DNA from: PCRC01 sp017848435
GTDB lineage: Bacteria; Pseudomonadota; Gammaproteobacteria; Burkholderiales; Burkholderiaceae_C
Direction of reading: 5' to 3'
DNA: 64,000 nt
Assembly: GCA_965284315.1 (NCBI GenBank)
Contig: OZ260072.1
Location: 2,852,001 to 2,916,000 of the forward strand
Part shown: in pieces, positions 37,696 to 45,992 of the stretch
How positions within the stretch are numbered: the first letter of the stretch is position 1
Layout of the letters: each line of letters opens with the position of its first letter
Notes under the pieces: model-generated
The model's input: the letters and a program-made list of their open reading frames with translations, nothing else
What the model was told of the DNA's origin: nothing
The model's database searches: none
Program-made: the position numbers and the translations under genes

Positions 37696-37789
37696 CCGGG
37701 GACACCGGGGACAAAACCAAAAAAGTGAGGATTCATGCGGGTTTCAGAGAAAAGGGTACCGGGGACAAATAGGGGACAAATAGGGGACA
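37696..37789 (+). repeat. Left iteron block, CCGGGGACA
   Basis: Tandem exact 9-mers at 37696-37704 and 37705-37713, a third at 37759-37767, then TAGGGGACA at 37770-37778 and 37781-37789. The last three share an 11-base period, close to one helical turn. A short AT-rich segment follows. The 577-base interval 37644-38221 holds no gene; this block and the dyad at 38105-38149 are its only clear features. Probable replication-protein binding sites. Confidence 0.7.
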
Positions 37790-38104
37790 GTTTTATATAG
37801 TGAAAAGATTCAATCATTCATACACATACCTTCCCACTTTTTGCCTCTCACAGCCCCAGCCGTAGGCTCAGCCCCAGCCCTTGCCCCCTGTTGGAACCTG
37901 TCGGACGTGGGCGGAAAATCGCGCTTAGGTGTTCTCCGAAGCCACCCCCCTTCGGGACCGCGCCGACTGCTACAGCACCGGCCGCCTGTGGATAACTTAT
38001 TTCGGCACGCTCAGACGGTGGATGCACATTTTTTAATCACCAGCGTGCACGGCTGTAAGTGCTTGATATCATTAATAAATCCCGTATGTGTGCCAAAAGT
38101 TGTT

Positions 38105-38149
38105 CATAACGCACACTTTATACGACGGGCGTTATGTTAACTTGTGTGC
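38105..38149. promoter_or_regulatory. Nested dyads upstream of the small HTH gene
   Basis: CATAACGC (38105-38112) is the inverse of GCGTTATG (38129-38136), and GCACAC (38111-38116) of GTGTGC (38144-38149). They lie in an AT-rich stretch 70-115 bases before the HTH gene. Likely operator or origin-associated structure; which is not determined. Confidence 0.5.
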
Positions 38150-38221
38150 TGAATTTATACGTATTTGCACATTAACGGGAATTCGGGCAACATCCAAGCC
38201 CCACACCAAAAAGCACGCACC

Positions 38222-38437
38222 ATGACCCTTGATGAATTCGATGCAGCGCTGGCCGCCCTGAGCTGGAAAGTGATCGACTTTTGCCGAGCCACCGGCCTAC
38301 ACCGCAACACCCCCAGCCGCTGGCGGAATGATGGCGTGGAAATACCTGCTTGGGTGGGTAAGCACCTGGCTCTGTTGCAGGAACTGCAGCGCTTACATGC
38401 AACGTACCTCGTACCAGTCAAGGCCGACGAATTATGA
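38222..38437 (+). CDS. Small helix-turn-helix DNA-binding protein
   Basis: A 71-residue protein: TLDEFDAALAALSWKVIDF, then CRATGLHRNTPSRWRNDGVE as the helix-turn-helix, then IPAWVGKHLALLQELQRL. The shape is that of small phage and plasmid repressors that act as dimers. The start at 38222 is preferred because the upstream in-frame ATG (38165) adds a low-complexity leader. The nested dyads just upstream are natural candidates for its operator. The function may be copy or lysogeny control. Confidence 0.7.
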   Translation: MTLDEFDAALAALSWKVIDFCRATGLHRNTPSRWRNDGVEIPAWVGKHLALLQELQRLHATYLVPVKADEL

Positions 38438-38521
38438 AGCCAGTACCGTAAGTCAAGTGGCCTGCACGCCACCTATGTGAAGACGTCGCGGCAACGGCCT
38501 GCGATCAAGCTGTGTCAGGGG

Positions 38522-38746
38522 TTAAGTTGGATGGCGCTGGTCCACGTAGGCCATACCGAGGTGCAAACCGGCTGAAATGGCCTCAGCTTCGGTGGTGTGG
38601 TAGCCGCCCTCTAGTTTCTGTTGGTGTGTGCGTGGGCCTGTGTTGTCCTCCACCAGGCAACGCGCGCCCCATGTGCCATCGGCCATGGCCTGTGCATAGC
38701 CTTTCAAAATCACTTGCCCGATCTGGAGCTGGTCTAGTTTCGCCAT
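38522..38746 (-). CDS. Hypothetical protein, opposite strand within the element
   Basis: A 74-residue acidic protein (MAKLDQLQIGQVILKGYAQ, then GGYHTTEAEAISAGLHLGM). It has regular alternation of hydrophobic and charged residues and reads as a genuine small alpha/beta protein rather than a shadow. It is the only minus-strand gene in the element. No family recognised with certainty. Its isolation and orientation suggest an independently expressed accessory gene. Confidence 0.6.
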   Translation of the reverse strand: MAKLDQLQIGQVILKGYAQAMADGTWGARCLVEDNTGPRTHQQKLEGGYHTTEAEAISAGLHLGMAYVDQRHPT

Positions 38747-38849
38747 GGGGTGCGTCTGGTGGTGGAACAGATTCCCCTTTGTACCGCCTACCTGGTCACT
38801 TGCGCCACCCGCTGGCCAGGTGCCATAATGGGCACAACCCGAAAGGGCC

Positions 38850-39016
38850 GGTGCTTGAAAACACCCTCATGACAAGCGGCGCAACCTCCCCGACAGTGAG
38901 GTTTTGTCACGTCTGTACGCCAGATTGCCATGCCTTGGCATTCTCAGTTTCGGACGGGATGGTCAAAGCGGCAACGCCTGGCGCACGTCTTGTCACGTGT
39001 TTTCAACATCCCGTCC
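38850..39016 (+). ncRNA. Candidate structured RNA, C4/immunity-like leader
   Basis: The 329-base gap 38747-39075 before the small-gene operon carries a GGTG/CACC mini-hairpin (38850-38865) and a perfect 10-bp long-range stem GGACGGGATG/CATCCCGTCC (38952-38961 with 39007-39016). It also holds two TTGTCACGT copies (from 38904 and 38989). P4 and P1 control their operons with a short antisense RNA (CI, C4) made from this position. The identification is by position and structure only. Confidence 0.35.
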
Positions 39017-39075
39017 ACCCGCATTGCGTGAAAACAAGGCGGGTGGTTTCAAGTCTCGACAAGGAGCAAGAAACC

Positions 39076-39348
39076 ATGGCCAACGCCATTTCCATCACCA
39101 GCCGCAAGGCTGGCCACCTGGTGCACACGTCTGCACCCAGCCCCACCACAACAGCCCCGGCCCGGACCGGCCAGCCCCTGGAAATTGACCCGGTGCAGCG
39201 CCAGGCCGCCATCGAAAACGCCCTCAGCATGGCGCTTTTTTTCGTGCGCCAGCCGGGCAACATACCCGCCAACCTGTGGGCTGCCACCGCCCGCGCCAAC
39301 CGAGCGCTCACGCTGCTGAAGCACGCAAGCGATGGGAGGGCCGCGTGA
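39076..39348 (+). CDS. Hypothetical small protein, first of a four-gene run
   Basis: A 90-residue protein with a disordered Thr/Pro/Ala-rich N-terminal third and a helical remainder (EIDPVQRQAAIENALSMALF, ANLWAATARANRALTLLKHA). AAGGAG at 39061 precedes the ATG at 39076 by about nine bases. An in-frame open region extends to 38512 but overlaps the structured leader and lacks coding character. Its stop shares a base with the next start. Function unknown. Confidence 0.65.
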   Translation: MANAISITSRKAGHLVHTSAPSPTTTAPARTGQPLEIDPVQRQAAIENALSMALFFVRQPGNIPANLWAATARANRALTLLKHASDGRAA

Positions 39349-39632
39349 TGGACGGGAGCCTAACCACACACGACAACAGCTCAGTCACTCTGAGCGGGGA
39401 GCGCCAGGACCTTTGCCTGGAGGCAACGTGGGAGCTTGATGCCATTGCCAAGGGGCTGGTGGCGTTTGCCTCTGCGGTCAATGAGCCCGAGTCTGGCCAG
39501 CACGAATACGCGTGCAGGGCGGCGGCGGCCAGGATTCACACCTTGGCCATGCTGCTGATGTACGGGGTGTCTGAGCCAACCGAAACGATTGAAGACCTTC
39601 GCAGGCGTCTGGTGCCCTGGAGTGCCGCATGA
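39348..39632 (+). CDS. Hypothetical small protein, second of the run
   Basis: A 94-residue, acidic, mainly helical protein (LEATWELDAIAKGLVAFASA, ACRAAAARIHTLAMLLMYGV). The start codon overlaps the previous stop (TGATG), so translation is coupled. The helical part has the length and amphipathicity of a small four-helix or dimeric bundle. No family recognised. Confidence 0.65.
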   Translation: MDGSLTTHDNSSVTLSGERQDLCLEATWELDAIAKGLVAFASAVNEPESGQHEYACRAAAARIHTLAMLLMYGVSEPTETIEDLRRRLVPWSAA

Positions 39633-39952
39633 GGGCGGGCAGCGAAGGAAAGGCCATCCCCATGGCGGGCCACTTGGCCGACAACTGGGTGGGGCTTGGC
39701 AACGACAGCGAACAGCCCCCAGTGGTGCTGAATGGCAAGGCCACGGACATGGACCTGATGGCCTGGCTGTGGGGTGAGGTGGAGTCGCTGCTGACCACCG
39801 TGCGCATGCTTGCCGAGGGCGGTACAGACCTGGAGCCCCAGCACCTCAATGCCATCGTGGCGCACCGCCTGGAGCCCATGGCCACCGCTTTGGAGTTTGC
39901 CGTGAGCCGGGGGATGGCCAGCCGCAAGACCACCACGGGAGAGCCAGCATGA
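39629..39952 (+). CDS. Hypothetical small protein, third of the run
   Basis: A 107-residue protein with a polar N-terminal 40 residues and a helical C-terminus (DLMAWLWGEVESLLTTVRML, HLNAIVAHRLEPMATALEFA). ATGA overlaps with both neighbours. Composition is similar to the flanking two proteins, so the three may be diverged paralogues or subunits of one complex. Function unknown. Confidence 0.65.
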   Translation: MRAGSEGKAIPMAGHLADNWVGLGNDSEQPPVVLNGKATDMDLMAWLWGEVESLLTTVRMLAEGGTDLEPQHLNAIVAHRLEPMATALEFAVSRGMASRKTTTGEPA

Positions 39953-40242
39953 GCGCCACGATCAATGAGGTGGTGGCCACCACCATGGAGCGTGAGCTGG
40001 ACCACCTGCAAAACATCGTGGGGCTGTGTGCGTTCGCCGTGGAAACCAAGCGCATTTGCGCCGATATCGACCGTGCGGCCAAGTTGGACAGCACCTTCGC
40101 CAAAAAGCTCCAGCACCTGGTGGAAGCGCACAGCAATTGGACCGAGATGCCAGACACACTGGCTTATGTGCTGATCGACGTGCGAGACCGTCTGGCCGAG
40201 CTGGGCACCTTGGCGGGAAACCAACCGGCTGAGACCAACTGA
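39949..40242 (+). CDS. Hypothetical small protein, fourth of the run
   Basis: A 97-residue helical protein (TMERELDHLQNIVGLCAFAV, DIDRAAKLDSTFAKKLQHLV, LAYVLIDVRDRLAELG). It overlaps the previous gene by four bases and is 31 bases before the 495-residue gene. Heptad-like spacing suggests coiled-coil or bundle assembly. No family recognised. Confidence 0.65.
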   Translation: MSATINEVVATTMERELDHLQNIVGLCAFAVETKRICADIDRAAKLDSTFAKKLQHLVEAHSNWTEMPDTLAYVLIDVRDRLAELGTLAGNQPAETN

Positions 40243-40273
40243 GCGGCCAACAAGGCCAAGAAAGGGCAACACC

Positions 40274-41761
40274 GTGGGCAAGACAACCGGGAACGAAAGC
40301 GGGCGGGGCGCTGCCCCCATGGGGATGGCCAACGTGGTGCCCCTGCGTGGCCAGCCCCAGCGGGCCGAGCCGCCACCTGGTTGGGTGGTGGATTCGCCTT
40401 ATGGCCATTTGCGGTGCGATGCCACCCCGGCCGGGCGCTTGGTGCGCCTGGCTGACGTGGTGCTTTGGCTGATGGGTTCGCCCAAAGAGCTGCCCCGGAA
40501 GGCGGCCATAGAGGCGGTGTGCAGCGCGTTGACGCCCGAGCTTTATGGCCGTCTGTACATGCTTCGGAAAGCCGACTATGCGCAGCCGGTTGGCGGCGAT
40601 TGGATGTGGGGCTACCAGACCGATACCCAATACCGGGCGGGCGTGGAGAAGCAGGCGCAAGAACGCCGGCAAAAGCAGTTTGAGGATGACCAGCGCAGCG
40701 CCTGGCAAGGTGAATTCACGCATCCGCGGTTAAGTCTTTCGCAAGCCCGGCAAGCGCGAACAGGCGAACTGGCATCAAGCCCTTCGGCTTACGTTGCGCC
40801 AGCGCCGGGATTACCGGCTTTGATCGCCTGCATAAAGTACCGCCTGACTAACCCGCACCGTACCCCCGAGCTGGACAGCTTGCGCAACCCGCGTGAGCCC
40901 CTGGCTGGCCTGGCCATCCCAGTTGACCAGGCACACGCGATATGGGGCTACGGCGTGGTTCGCCCGTCGCGCAGCCTCAGACCCACGGACAAGGCCACCG
41001 AGCCGGTGCAGTGGGTGGAGCGGTCAACGGTTGGGCTGCACCGGGCCAACGACACGACAGAGGGCCGCCTAGTGCGCCTGGCTGACCTGGTGCGATGGCT
41101 GATGGCCGCCTACCAGCTGCCCCGCGTTGAAGCCCTGGAGCATGTCCTGGACCGTTTCAACTTCGACCGCTGCGATTGGCTTTACCGAGTTTCGGCCGGG
41201 GGCTACGCGAAGCCAGAGCGTGGAGCTTCGGGCTTCCTGCAATTTGTCTCAATTGAGGGGCTGACAGCCGAACAGGCCAAGGCGGTGCCCGCCGAACAAT
41301 TGGCGGTGTTGCGTGCCCGTGATTGCCTGCGGACGGTATGGGGCGATGCAAGCCAGCCGGACACAGTGCTGGACAGCTCCGAGCCATACGGATGCAGTGG
41401 CTATGCCATCACCCTAGCGACGGCCGGGGAGTGGTTTGGCTACAGCGTGGTGGGTGAATCGGAGGCCCTGGCCACTGTTCTGGAGGTTGAAGACCCAACC
41501 GACTTCGCAACCCTTGTGGCACACCGCAAGGCCAATAAGGGTGCGCCCTGGACCGACAGCATGAGACTGATCGCCCTTGAGGAAAGGGAGCGCCGAGACG
41601 AAAGCGTGAAGACAAAAAAGGGGGCTGCTGCCGCCATTGCCGGTGATCTGGGCATTACGGTGAAGAGCTTAAACATTTTGTTGATCAAAGCCCGAGAGGC
41701 CAGAAAAGGCGCAGCTACCCAGAAAAACAACGTCCTGGGGCTGCGTTCAGCCGCCAAATAA
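40274..41761 (+). CDS. Uncharacterised 495-residue protein with a duplicated module
   Basis: The start is a GTG at 40274. A module of about 70 residues occurs twice: residues 38-106 and 247-315. Both have the form GRLVRLAD-VV/LV-WLM, then a helical LP-R--A-E-V block, a LYxxRK/LYRVS turn and ADYAQP/GGYAKP. The C-terminal 90 residues end in a possible helix-turn-helix (KKGAAAAIAGDLGITVKSLN). The repeats resemble winged-helix or DNA-reader units, but no known family is recognised. It lies between the small-gene run and AlpA, a usual cargo position. Confidence 0.7.
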   Translation: MGKTTGNESGRGAAPMGMANVVPLRGQPQRAEPPPGWVVDSPYGHLRCDATPAGRLVRLADVVLWLMGSPKELPRKAAIEAVCSALTPELYGRLYMLRKADYAQPVGGDWMWGYQTDTQYRAGVEKQAQERRQKQFEDDQRSAWQGEFTHPRLSLSQARQARTGELASSPSAYVAPAPGLPALIACIKYRLTNPHRTPELDSLRNPREPLAGLAIPVDQAHAIWGYGVVRPSRSLRPTDKATEPVQWVERSTVGLHRANDTTEGRLVRLADLVRWLMAAYQLPRVEALEHVLDRFNFDRCDWLYRVSAGGYAKPERGASGFLQFVSIEGLTAEQAKAVPAEQLAVLRARDCLRTVWGDASQPDTVLDSSEPYGCSGYAITLATAGEWFGYSVVGESEALATVLEVEDPTDFATLVAHRKANKGAPWTDSMRLIALEERERRDESVKTKKGAAAAIAGDLGITVKSLNILLIKAREARKGAATQKNNVLGLRSAAK

Positions 41762-41956
41762 AGCGTGCCGCGCGCGGCGATGGGGTGCAAACCAGGTGCC
41801 AACGATGTGGGGCTGTGATGGCAAAAACTATTTGCTGACAGTCACTTACGGGCGGCACCACAAATACACCTCGACTGCACCTGCACACCCCGAAAAAACT
41901 TCCTTCCAGACGCCAGCAAGCCATCCCGGAAGCTGGGTTGTCCGAAAGGAAATCTC

Positions 41957-42199
41957 ATGCAGCTTGTGCACTCAACCAAACCCGTAGTCCCGCGTGATCG
42001 CTTGCTCCGCTTGCCTGACGTGGAGGCGGCAACCGGTATCAAAAAATCGACCATCTACATGCTGATGGCCCGTCGCGAATTCCCACCGAGTATCAACATC
42101 GGCCGCATGGTGGCGTGGTCCGAGGTGGCCGTTCTCCAGTGGGTTCAAGACCGCGTGGCGGCCGCCACCACGGATGCCCAACAGGGGGTACAGCAATGA
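41957..42199 (+). CDS. AlpA family phage transcriptional regulator
   Basis: An 80-residue MerR-like winged helix: RLLRLPDVEAATGIKKSTIY, MLMARREFPPSINIGRMVAW, SEVAVLQWVQDR. AlpA proteins activate integrase/excisionase functions in P4-like elements such as CP4-57. It heads a tight four-gene run ending in the replication protein. A 195-base spacer upstream has no other gene and should hold its promoter. The start codon overlap with the next gene is ATGA. Confidence 0.88.
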   Translation: MQLVHSTKPVVPRDRLLRLPDVEAATGIKKSTIYMLMARREFPPSINIGRMVAWSEVAVLQWVQDRVAAATTDAQQGVQQ

Positions 42200-42471
42200 G
42201 CCGCATTGAAGCCACCCCACCGACCGACCTCCACCAGTTGTACCGCCAGATGCTGGAAGCCTCCAGCGGCCTAGAGCACCTGATGGACCAGATTGAAGGC
42301 TCCCTTCAAGACGTACCGCCCGAGCTGTCCTGGCTGCCGCTGGGTGTGCTGGCAGTCGTTCGAGAAAAGCTGCTGGCCATTGCCGAGGCCGAGGCCGAAT
42401 TTTTTGAAGCCCTGCGCCCCCAGCTTGAGGGTGCAGCGGCCCAACCCATTGAAGGAGCCTTTCATGGATAA
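42196..42471 (+). CDS. Hypothetical protein between AlpA and the replication gene
   Basis: A 91-residue, strongly acidic, helical protein (DLHQLYRQMLEASSGLEHLM, VVREKLLAIAEAEAEFFEAL). It starts inside the AlpA stop (ATGA) and overlaps the next gene by eight bases. No family recognised. Confidence 0.65.
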   Translation: MSRIEATPPTDLHQLYRQMLEASSGLEHLMDQIEGSLQDVPPELSWLPLGVLAVVREKLLAIAEAEAEFFEALRPQLEGAAAQPIEGAFHG

Positions 42472-42880
42472 GGCGCAAACTCTCAGCCCCCAAACCTTGT
42501 ACTTCAAGGCGTTCGAGCTGGTCCGAAAGCGTGGGGCTCAAAACGCTGCTGGCCAGGTCATCACCCACAACGGGCGCAGCTTCGAGCTGGACGTGGCCCA
42601 TGTGTGCAGGGCGGATGCCCTGTTGCTGACACTGCGGCCAACCGATGGCCAGCCACACGCCGGGGAGCCCCCGGCCTTTGTGATGGTGGATGCCTGCCCC
42701 TCCGGCCCCTACTGGGCGTCGGGCCTCAATCTGGCCGCCAAGGCCATGGCCAACGGCTGCGAAGTAGCCCATGCCGACATTGGCGGGCGCGTCATTCCGG
42801 GCCGCGTCTACCGGCTGATTCCCTACACCTCAGACCTGGCCATTCATGCCGATGCCAGCCCCGCCCATGGTCCGATTTGA
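42464..42880 (+). CDS. Hypothetical protein upstream of the replication protein
   Basis: A 138-residue alpha/beta protein (LYFKAFELVRKRGAQNAAGQ, FVMVDACPSGPYWASGLNLA, ADIGGRVIPGRVYRLIPYTS). AAGGAG lies seven bases before the ATG at 42464. The gene ends 14 bases before the primase/helicase and is probably translated with it. It may be a replication accessory or DNA-binding protein. No family recognised. Confidence 0.65.
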   Translation: MDKAQTLSPQTLYFKAFELVRKRGAQNAAGQVITHNGRSFELDVAHVCRADALLLTLRPTDGQPHAGEPPAFVMVDACPSGPYWASGLNLAAKAMANGCEVAHADIGGRVIPGRVYRLIPYTSDLAIHADASPAHGPI

Positions 42881-42894
42881 AGCCCCACACCTCC

Positions 42895-45741
42895 ATGCCA
42901 AGCGCACAACTTACCCCCGACCTCATCCGCGCCGCCCTGGCCCATGTCCCGGCCAACCTCCCTCGCGACGAATGGGCGAAGGTGGCCATGGCCATCAAAA
43001 GCGAGTACCCCGACACGACCGGCTTTGAGCTGTTCCGGGAGTGGAGCGCCACCGCCGATGGCTTTGATGCCAAGGCCACCCAAAGCACCTGGCGCAGCAT
43101 CAAGGCTGGCGGTGGCGTGGGCATTGGCACCTTGCTGCACCTGGCGAAAGAGGGCGGTTTCGTGCTGCCCAAAGCCAACCAGGAGCCCGCCAAACCCGAC
43201 CCCAAGGCCTTGGCCGCCCGTGAGCGTGAGCGGGCAGCCAAGCGCCAAGCCGAACAGGACCGCATCGATGCCGACCATGCCCGAGCTGCGGCCGAGGCGC
43301 TGGCCCTTTGGGAGGCCGCCAGCGAGACAGGGGGCAGCCCCTACCTGGAGCGCAAAGGCGTACAGCCCCACGGAGTGAGGTTCACGCCCGATGGCTGGCT
43401 GTTGGTGCCGTTGCGAGACGCTGCGGGCACCTTGTGGAACGTGCAACGCATCGCCCCCAGCAAGCCCCAAGGCGGGCCCGACAAGCTGTTCCTGGCGGGT
43501 GGCCGAAAGTCGGGGCTGTGGCACTTGCTGGGTGGCCCGGTGGTGGCTGGTGTGCTGTTGGTGGCCGAGGGCTACGCCACGGCCGCAAGCCTCCACCAGG
43601 CCACCGGGTATCCCGTGGCGGTGGCATTCGATGCGGGCAACCTGTTGCCCGTGGCCAAGGAACTGCGCCAGCTCTACCCGGATTCGCTGTTGGTGCTGTG
43701 TGGTGACGATGACGCACAGACACATGCGCGCACCGGGCGCAACCCCGGCCGAGACAAAGCCAGCGCAGCGGCCAAGGCGGTGCGCGGCCTGGCGGTGTTC
43801 CCCGAGGGGCTGCCTGAGGGCGGGAGCGACTTCAACGACCTTCACCAGCACCTGGCGGCCGATGCGGGCCTGGCAGCGGTGCGAGACACGGTGCAAGCCG
43901 CCATCGATGCCCATAGGCCTGCACCTTCACACCAGGGGCGTGCGGTTCCCCCTGCCAGTACGGTGGCCACCCTCGACGTTTTCGACGTGCAGCCTTCCGG
44001 CGTGTGGTTCATAGGGGTGGAGCAAGACGGCAAACGCAAGCACCCCGAGTGGGTGTGCAGCCGCTTGGAGGTGCAGTCCCGCACGCGCGACCAGGACGGT
44101 GGCGGCTGGGGCTACCTGCTGACGTTTGATGACCCACTGGGGCGGACCAAGCAATGGGCCATGCCCGCCCGGATGCTCAGCGGCGATGGTGGGGAGTACC
44201 GGTCCATGCTGTTGAACATGGGGCTACGCATTGCGCCATCGCCGCGTGCACGCAACCTGCTAACCCAGTACATCCAAACCCGAGAGCCCGAGGCCTTCGC
44301 CACCTGCACAGACCGCATTGGCTGGCATGGCCATGCCTTTGTGCTACCCCATGAGACCGTGGGGGACACGGCCGAGCGCATCGTGTTTCAGACCGACAAC
44401 GCCGTGGAAAATACCTTCCGGCTGAAAGGTTCGCCCGAGGCCTGGCGGGAGCGGGTGGGCGCTTTGTGCGCTGGCAATTCGCGCCTGGCGTTTGCGGTGT
44501 CGTGTGCCTTCGCTGGCCCACTGTTGCGGCCGGCCGGGGTGGAGAGCGGGGGTTTTCACTTCCGGGGCGACAGCTCCAGCGGAAAGACCACCGCATTGAA
44601 GGTGGCCGCCAGCGTGTACGGGGGTGCCAGCTACCTGCAACGGTGGCGCACCACCGATAACGCGCTGGAGGCCATCGCGGCACAGCACAGCGACTGCCTG
44701 CTGATCTTGGACGAACTGGCACAGGTGGACCCCAAGACAGCGGGGGAGTGCGCCTACATGCTGGCCAACGAACAGAGTAAGGCAAGGGCAACCCGCAACG
44801 GTACGCCCCGCGCCCGGCTGGCCTGGCGGCTGCTGTTCCTCAGTGCTGGGGAGCTGGGGCTGGCGGACCACATGGCCGAGGGCATGAAGCGCACACGCAC
44901 TGGCCAAGAGGTGCGGATGGCCGACATACCCGCCGATGCAGGGGCTGGGCTGGGTGCATTCGAGGCGCTGCACGGGCACGAGGGCGGGGCGGCACTGGCC
45001 CGGCACATCACCGGCCAGGCGGCCAGTGTCTACGGCGCAACCGGCCGCGCCTGGTTCGAGTGGCTGACCAACAATGCCGACACCTTGAAGGCCCGCATAC
45101 GCAAGGCATCGGCAGCGCTGGCCATGCAGCTGATACCCGATGCAGCCAGTGGCCAGGTGGTGCGGGTGGGTGAGCGGTTCGCCCTGGTGGGTGCGGCCGG
45201 TGAGCTGGCCACCGAGGCGGGGCTCACAGGTTGGGAGGTTGGCCAGAGTCAGTGGGCTGCACGCACTTGCTTTAATGCCTGGCCGGCTGCCCGTGGTGGC
45301 ATTGGCAATGGCGAAGTTGCGGCCATGGTGCGGCAGGTACGCCGCTTCCTGGAGACCAACGGGGAGGGGCGGTTCACCTGGTGGCACCGAGGTGCAGATG
45401 ACCACAACGCCAAGACGCTGAACCGGGCGGGCTTCCGGCGCATGCTGAACGCAGATGGTGAGCCGATCAAGACCAACAGCCAGCACGGGGCTGAGTACGG
45501 GGACCGCATGCCCGCAACCGCAGGGGCTGACGTGAGCGTGGAGTACTTCGTTTTGGCTGAGACCTTCAAAGCCGAGGTGTGCCAGGGCTTCGACGCCCAG
45601 GCCGTGGCCGCTGTGTTGGCTGACCGGGAGTGCCTGGTGGTCAAAGAGAAGGGGCGTTACAGCGTCAAAGAGCGGCTGCCTGGCCTTGGCATGGCCAGGT
45701 GCTACCGCATCGCCCCGACCATCTTTGAACAGGACATTTGA
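42895..45741 (+). CDS. PriCT-Toprim-DUF927 primase/helicase replication protein
   Basis: A 948-residue multidomain protein. Residues 1-75 resemble PriCT-2 (LPRDEWAKVAMAIKSEYPD). Residues about 215-315 form a Toprim catalytic fold with LLVAEGYATAAS (Glu225) and CGDDDAQ (Asp271-273). Residues about 430-800 are a DUF927 ATPase: Walker A GDSSSGKTT at 558-566 and Walker B LLILDELAQ with Asp606-Glu607. This is the arrangement of element-encoded primase-helicases that act like phage P4 alpha. ATG 42895 begins MPSAQLTPD; the longer frame starting at 42604 overlaps the previous gene and is rejected. Confidence 0.9.
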   Translation: MPSAQLTPDLIRAALAHVPANLPRDEWAKVAMAIKSEYPDTTGFELFREWSATADGFDAKATQSTWRSIKAGGGVGIGTLLHLAKEGGFVLPKANQEPAKPDPKALAARERERAAKRQAEQDRIDADHARAAAEALALWEAASETGGSPYLERKGVQPHGVRFTPDGWLLVPLRDAAGTLWNVQRIAPSKPQGGPDKLFLAGGRKSGLWHLLGGPVVAGVLLVAEGYATAASLHQATGYPVAVAFDAGNLLPVAKELRQLYPDSLLVLCGDDDAQTHARTGRNPGRDKASAAAKAVRGLAVFPEGLPEGGSDFNDLHQHLAADAGLAAVRDTVQAAIDAHRPAPSHQGRAVPPASTVATLDVFDVQPSGVWFIGVEQDGKRKHPEWVCSRLEVQSRTRDQDGGGWGYLLTFDDPLGRTKQWAMPARMLSGDGGEYRSMLLNMGLRIAPSPRARNLLTQYIQTREPEAFATCTDRIGWHGHAFVLPHETVGDTAERIVFQTDNAVENTFRLKGSPEAWRERVGALCAGNSRLAFAVSCAFAGPLLRPAGVESGGFHFRGDSSSGKTTALKVAASVYGGASYLQRWRTTDNALEAIAAQHSDCLLILDELAQVDPKTAGECAYMLANEQSKARATRNGTPRARLAWRLLFLSAGELGLADHMAEGMKRTRTGQEVRMADIPADAGAGLGAFEALHGHEGGAALARHITGQAASVYGATGRAWFEWLTNNADTLKARIRKASAALAMQLIPDAASGQVVRVGERFALVGAAGELATEAGLTGWEVGQSQWAARTCFNAWPAARGGIGNGEVAAMVRQVRRFLETNGEGRFTWWHRGADDHNAKTLNRAGFRRMLNADGEPIKTNSQHGAEYGDRMPATAGADVSVEYFVLAETFKAEVCQGFDAQAVAAVLADRECLVVKEKGRYSVKERLPGLGMARCYRIAPTIFEQDI

Positions 45742-45801
45742 CCCACCGGGAGGCTGTCGGGCCGCCGTTTGGCGGTGGTGGTGGTGACTCCCTTCGCGCT
45801 G

Positions 45802-45838
45802 AAAAAAAGCCACTTCCATGGTTTTGGGGGTGGCTTTT
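45802..45838 (+). terminator. Terminator after the replication gene
   Basis: A-tract and GCCAC (45809-45813) pair with GTGGC (45830-45834) and TTTT around a 16-base loop. It ends the AlpA-to-replication transcript. Confidence 0.75.
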
Positions 45839-45877
45839 GCTGTTTTTGGGCTGTTTTGCACCAAGGCGGTGCGTTTT

Positions 45878-45992
45878 TGTCCCCGGTGTCCCCGGCAGTT
45901 TTGAGCTTGTCCCCGGTACTACCGGGGACAGAATTCTTCAATGGTGACAATAACTTACGAGCGTTTTTCCGATTTGTCCCCGGTGTCCCCGG
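45878..45992 (-). repeat. Right iteron block, TGTCCCCGG
   Basis: The same 9-mer as in the left block but inverted: tandem copies at 45878-45886 and 45887-45895, and again at 45975-45983 and 45984-45992. Between them a near-perfect palindrome GTCCCCGGTA-C-TACCGGGGAC (45909-45929) supplies two opposed copies. It directly follows the replication gene. With the left block it brackets the replication and cargo genes. Confidence 0.75.

Noticed and set aside
37696..37789. CRISPR array
   Set aside because: Units are 9-11 bases with no uniform spacers and no cas genes nearby; iterons explain the pattern.
38512..39075. 188-codon upstream extension of the 90-residue gene, or a separate Icd/Ash-like protein
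   Set aside because: It crosses the minus-strand gene and the structured leader and lacks a ribosome binding site. A short part resembles Icd/Ash-type readings of such leaders, so it is recorded as RNA rather than protein.
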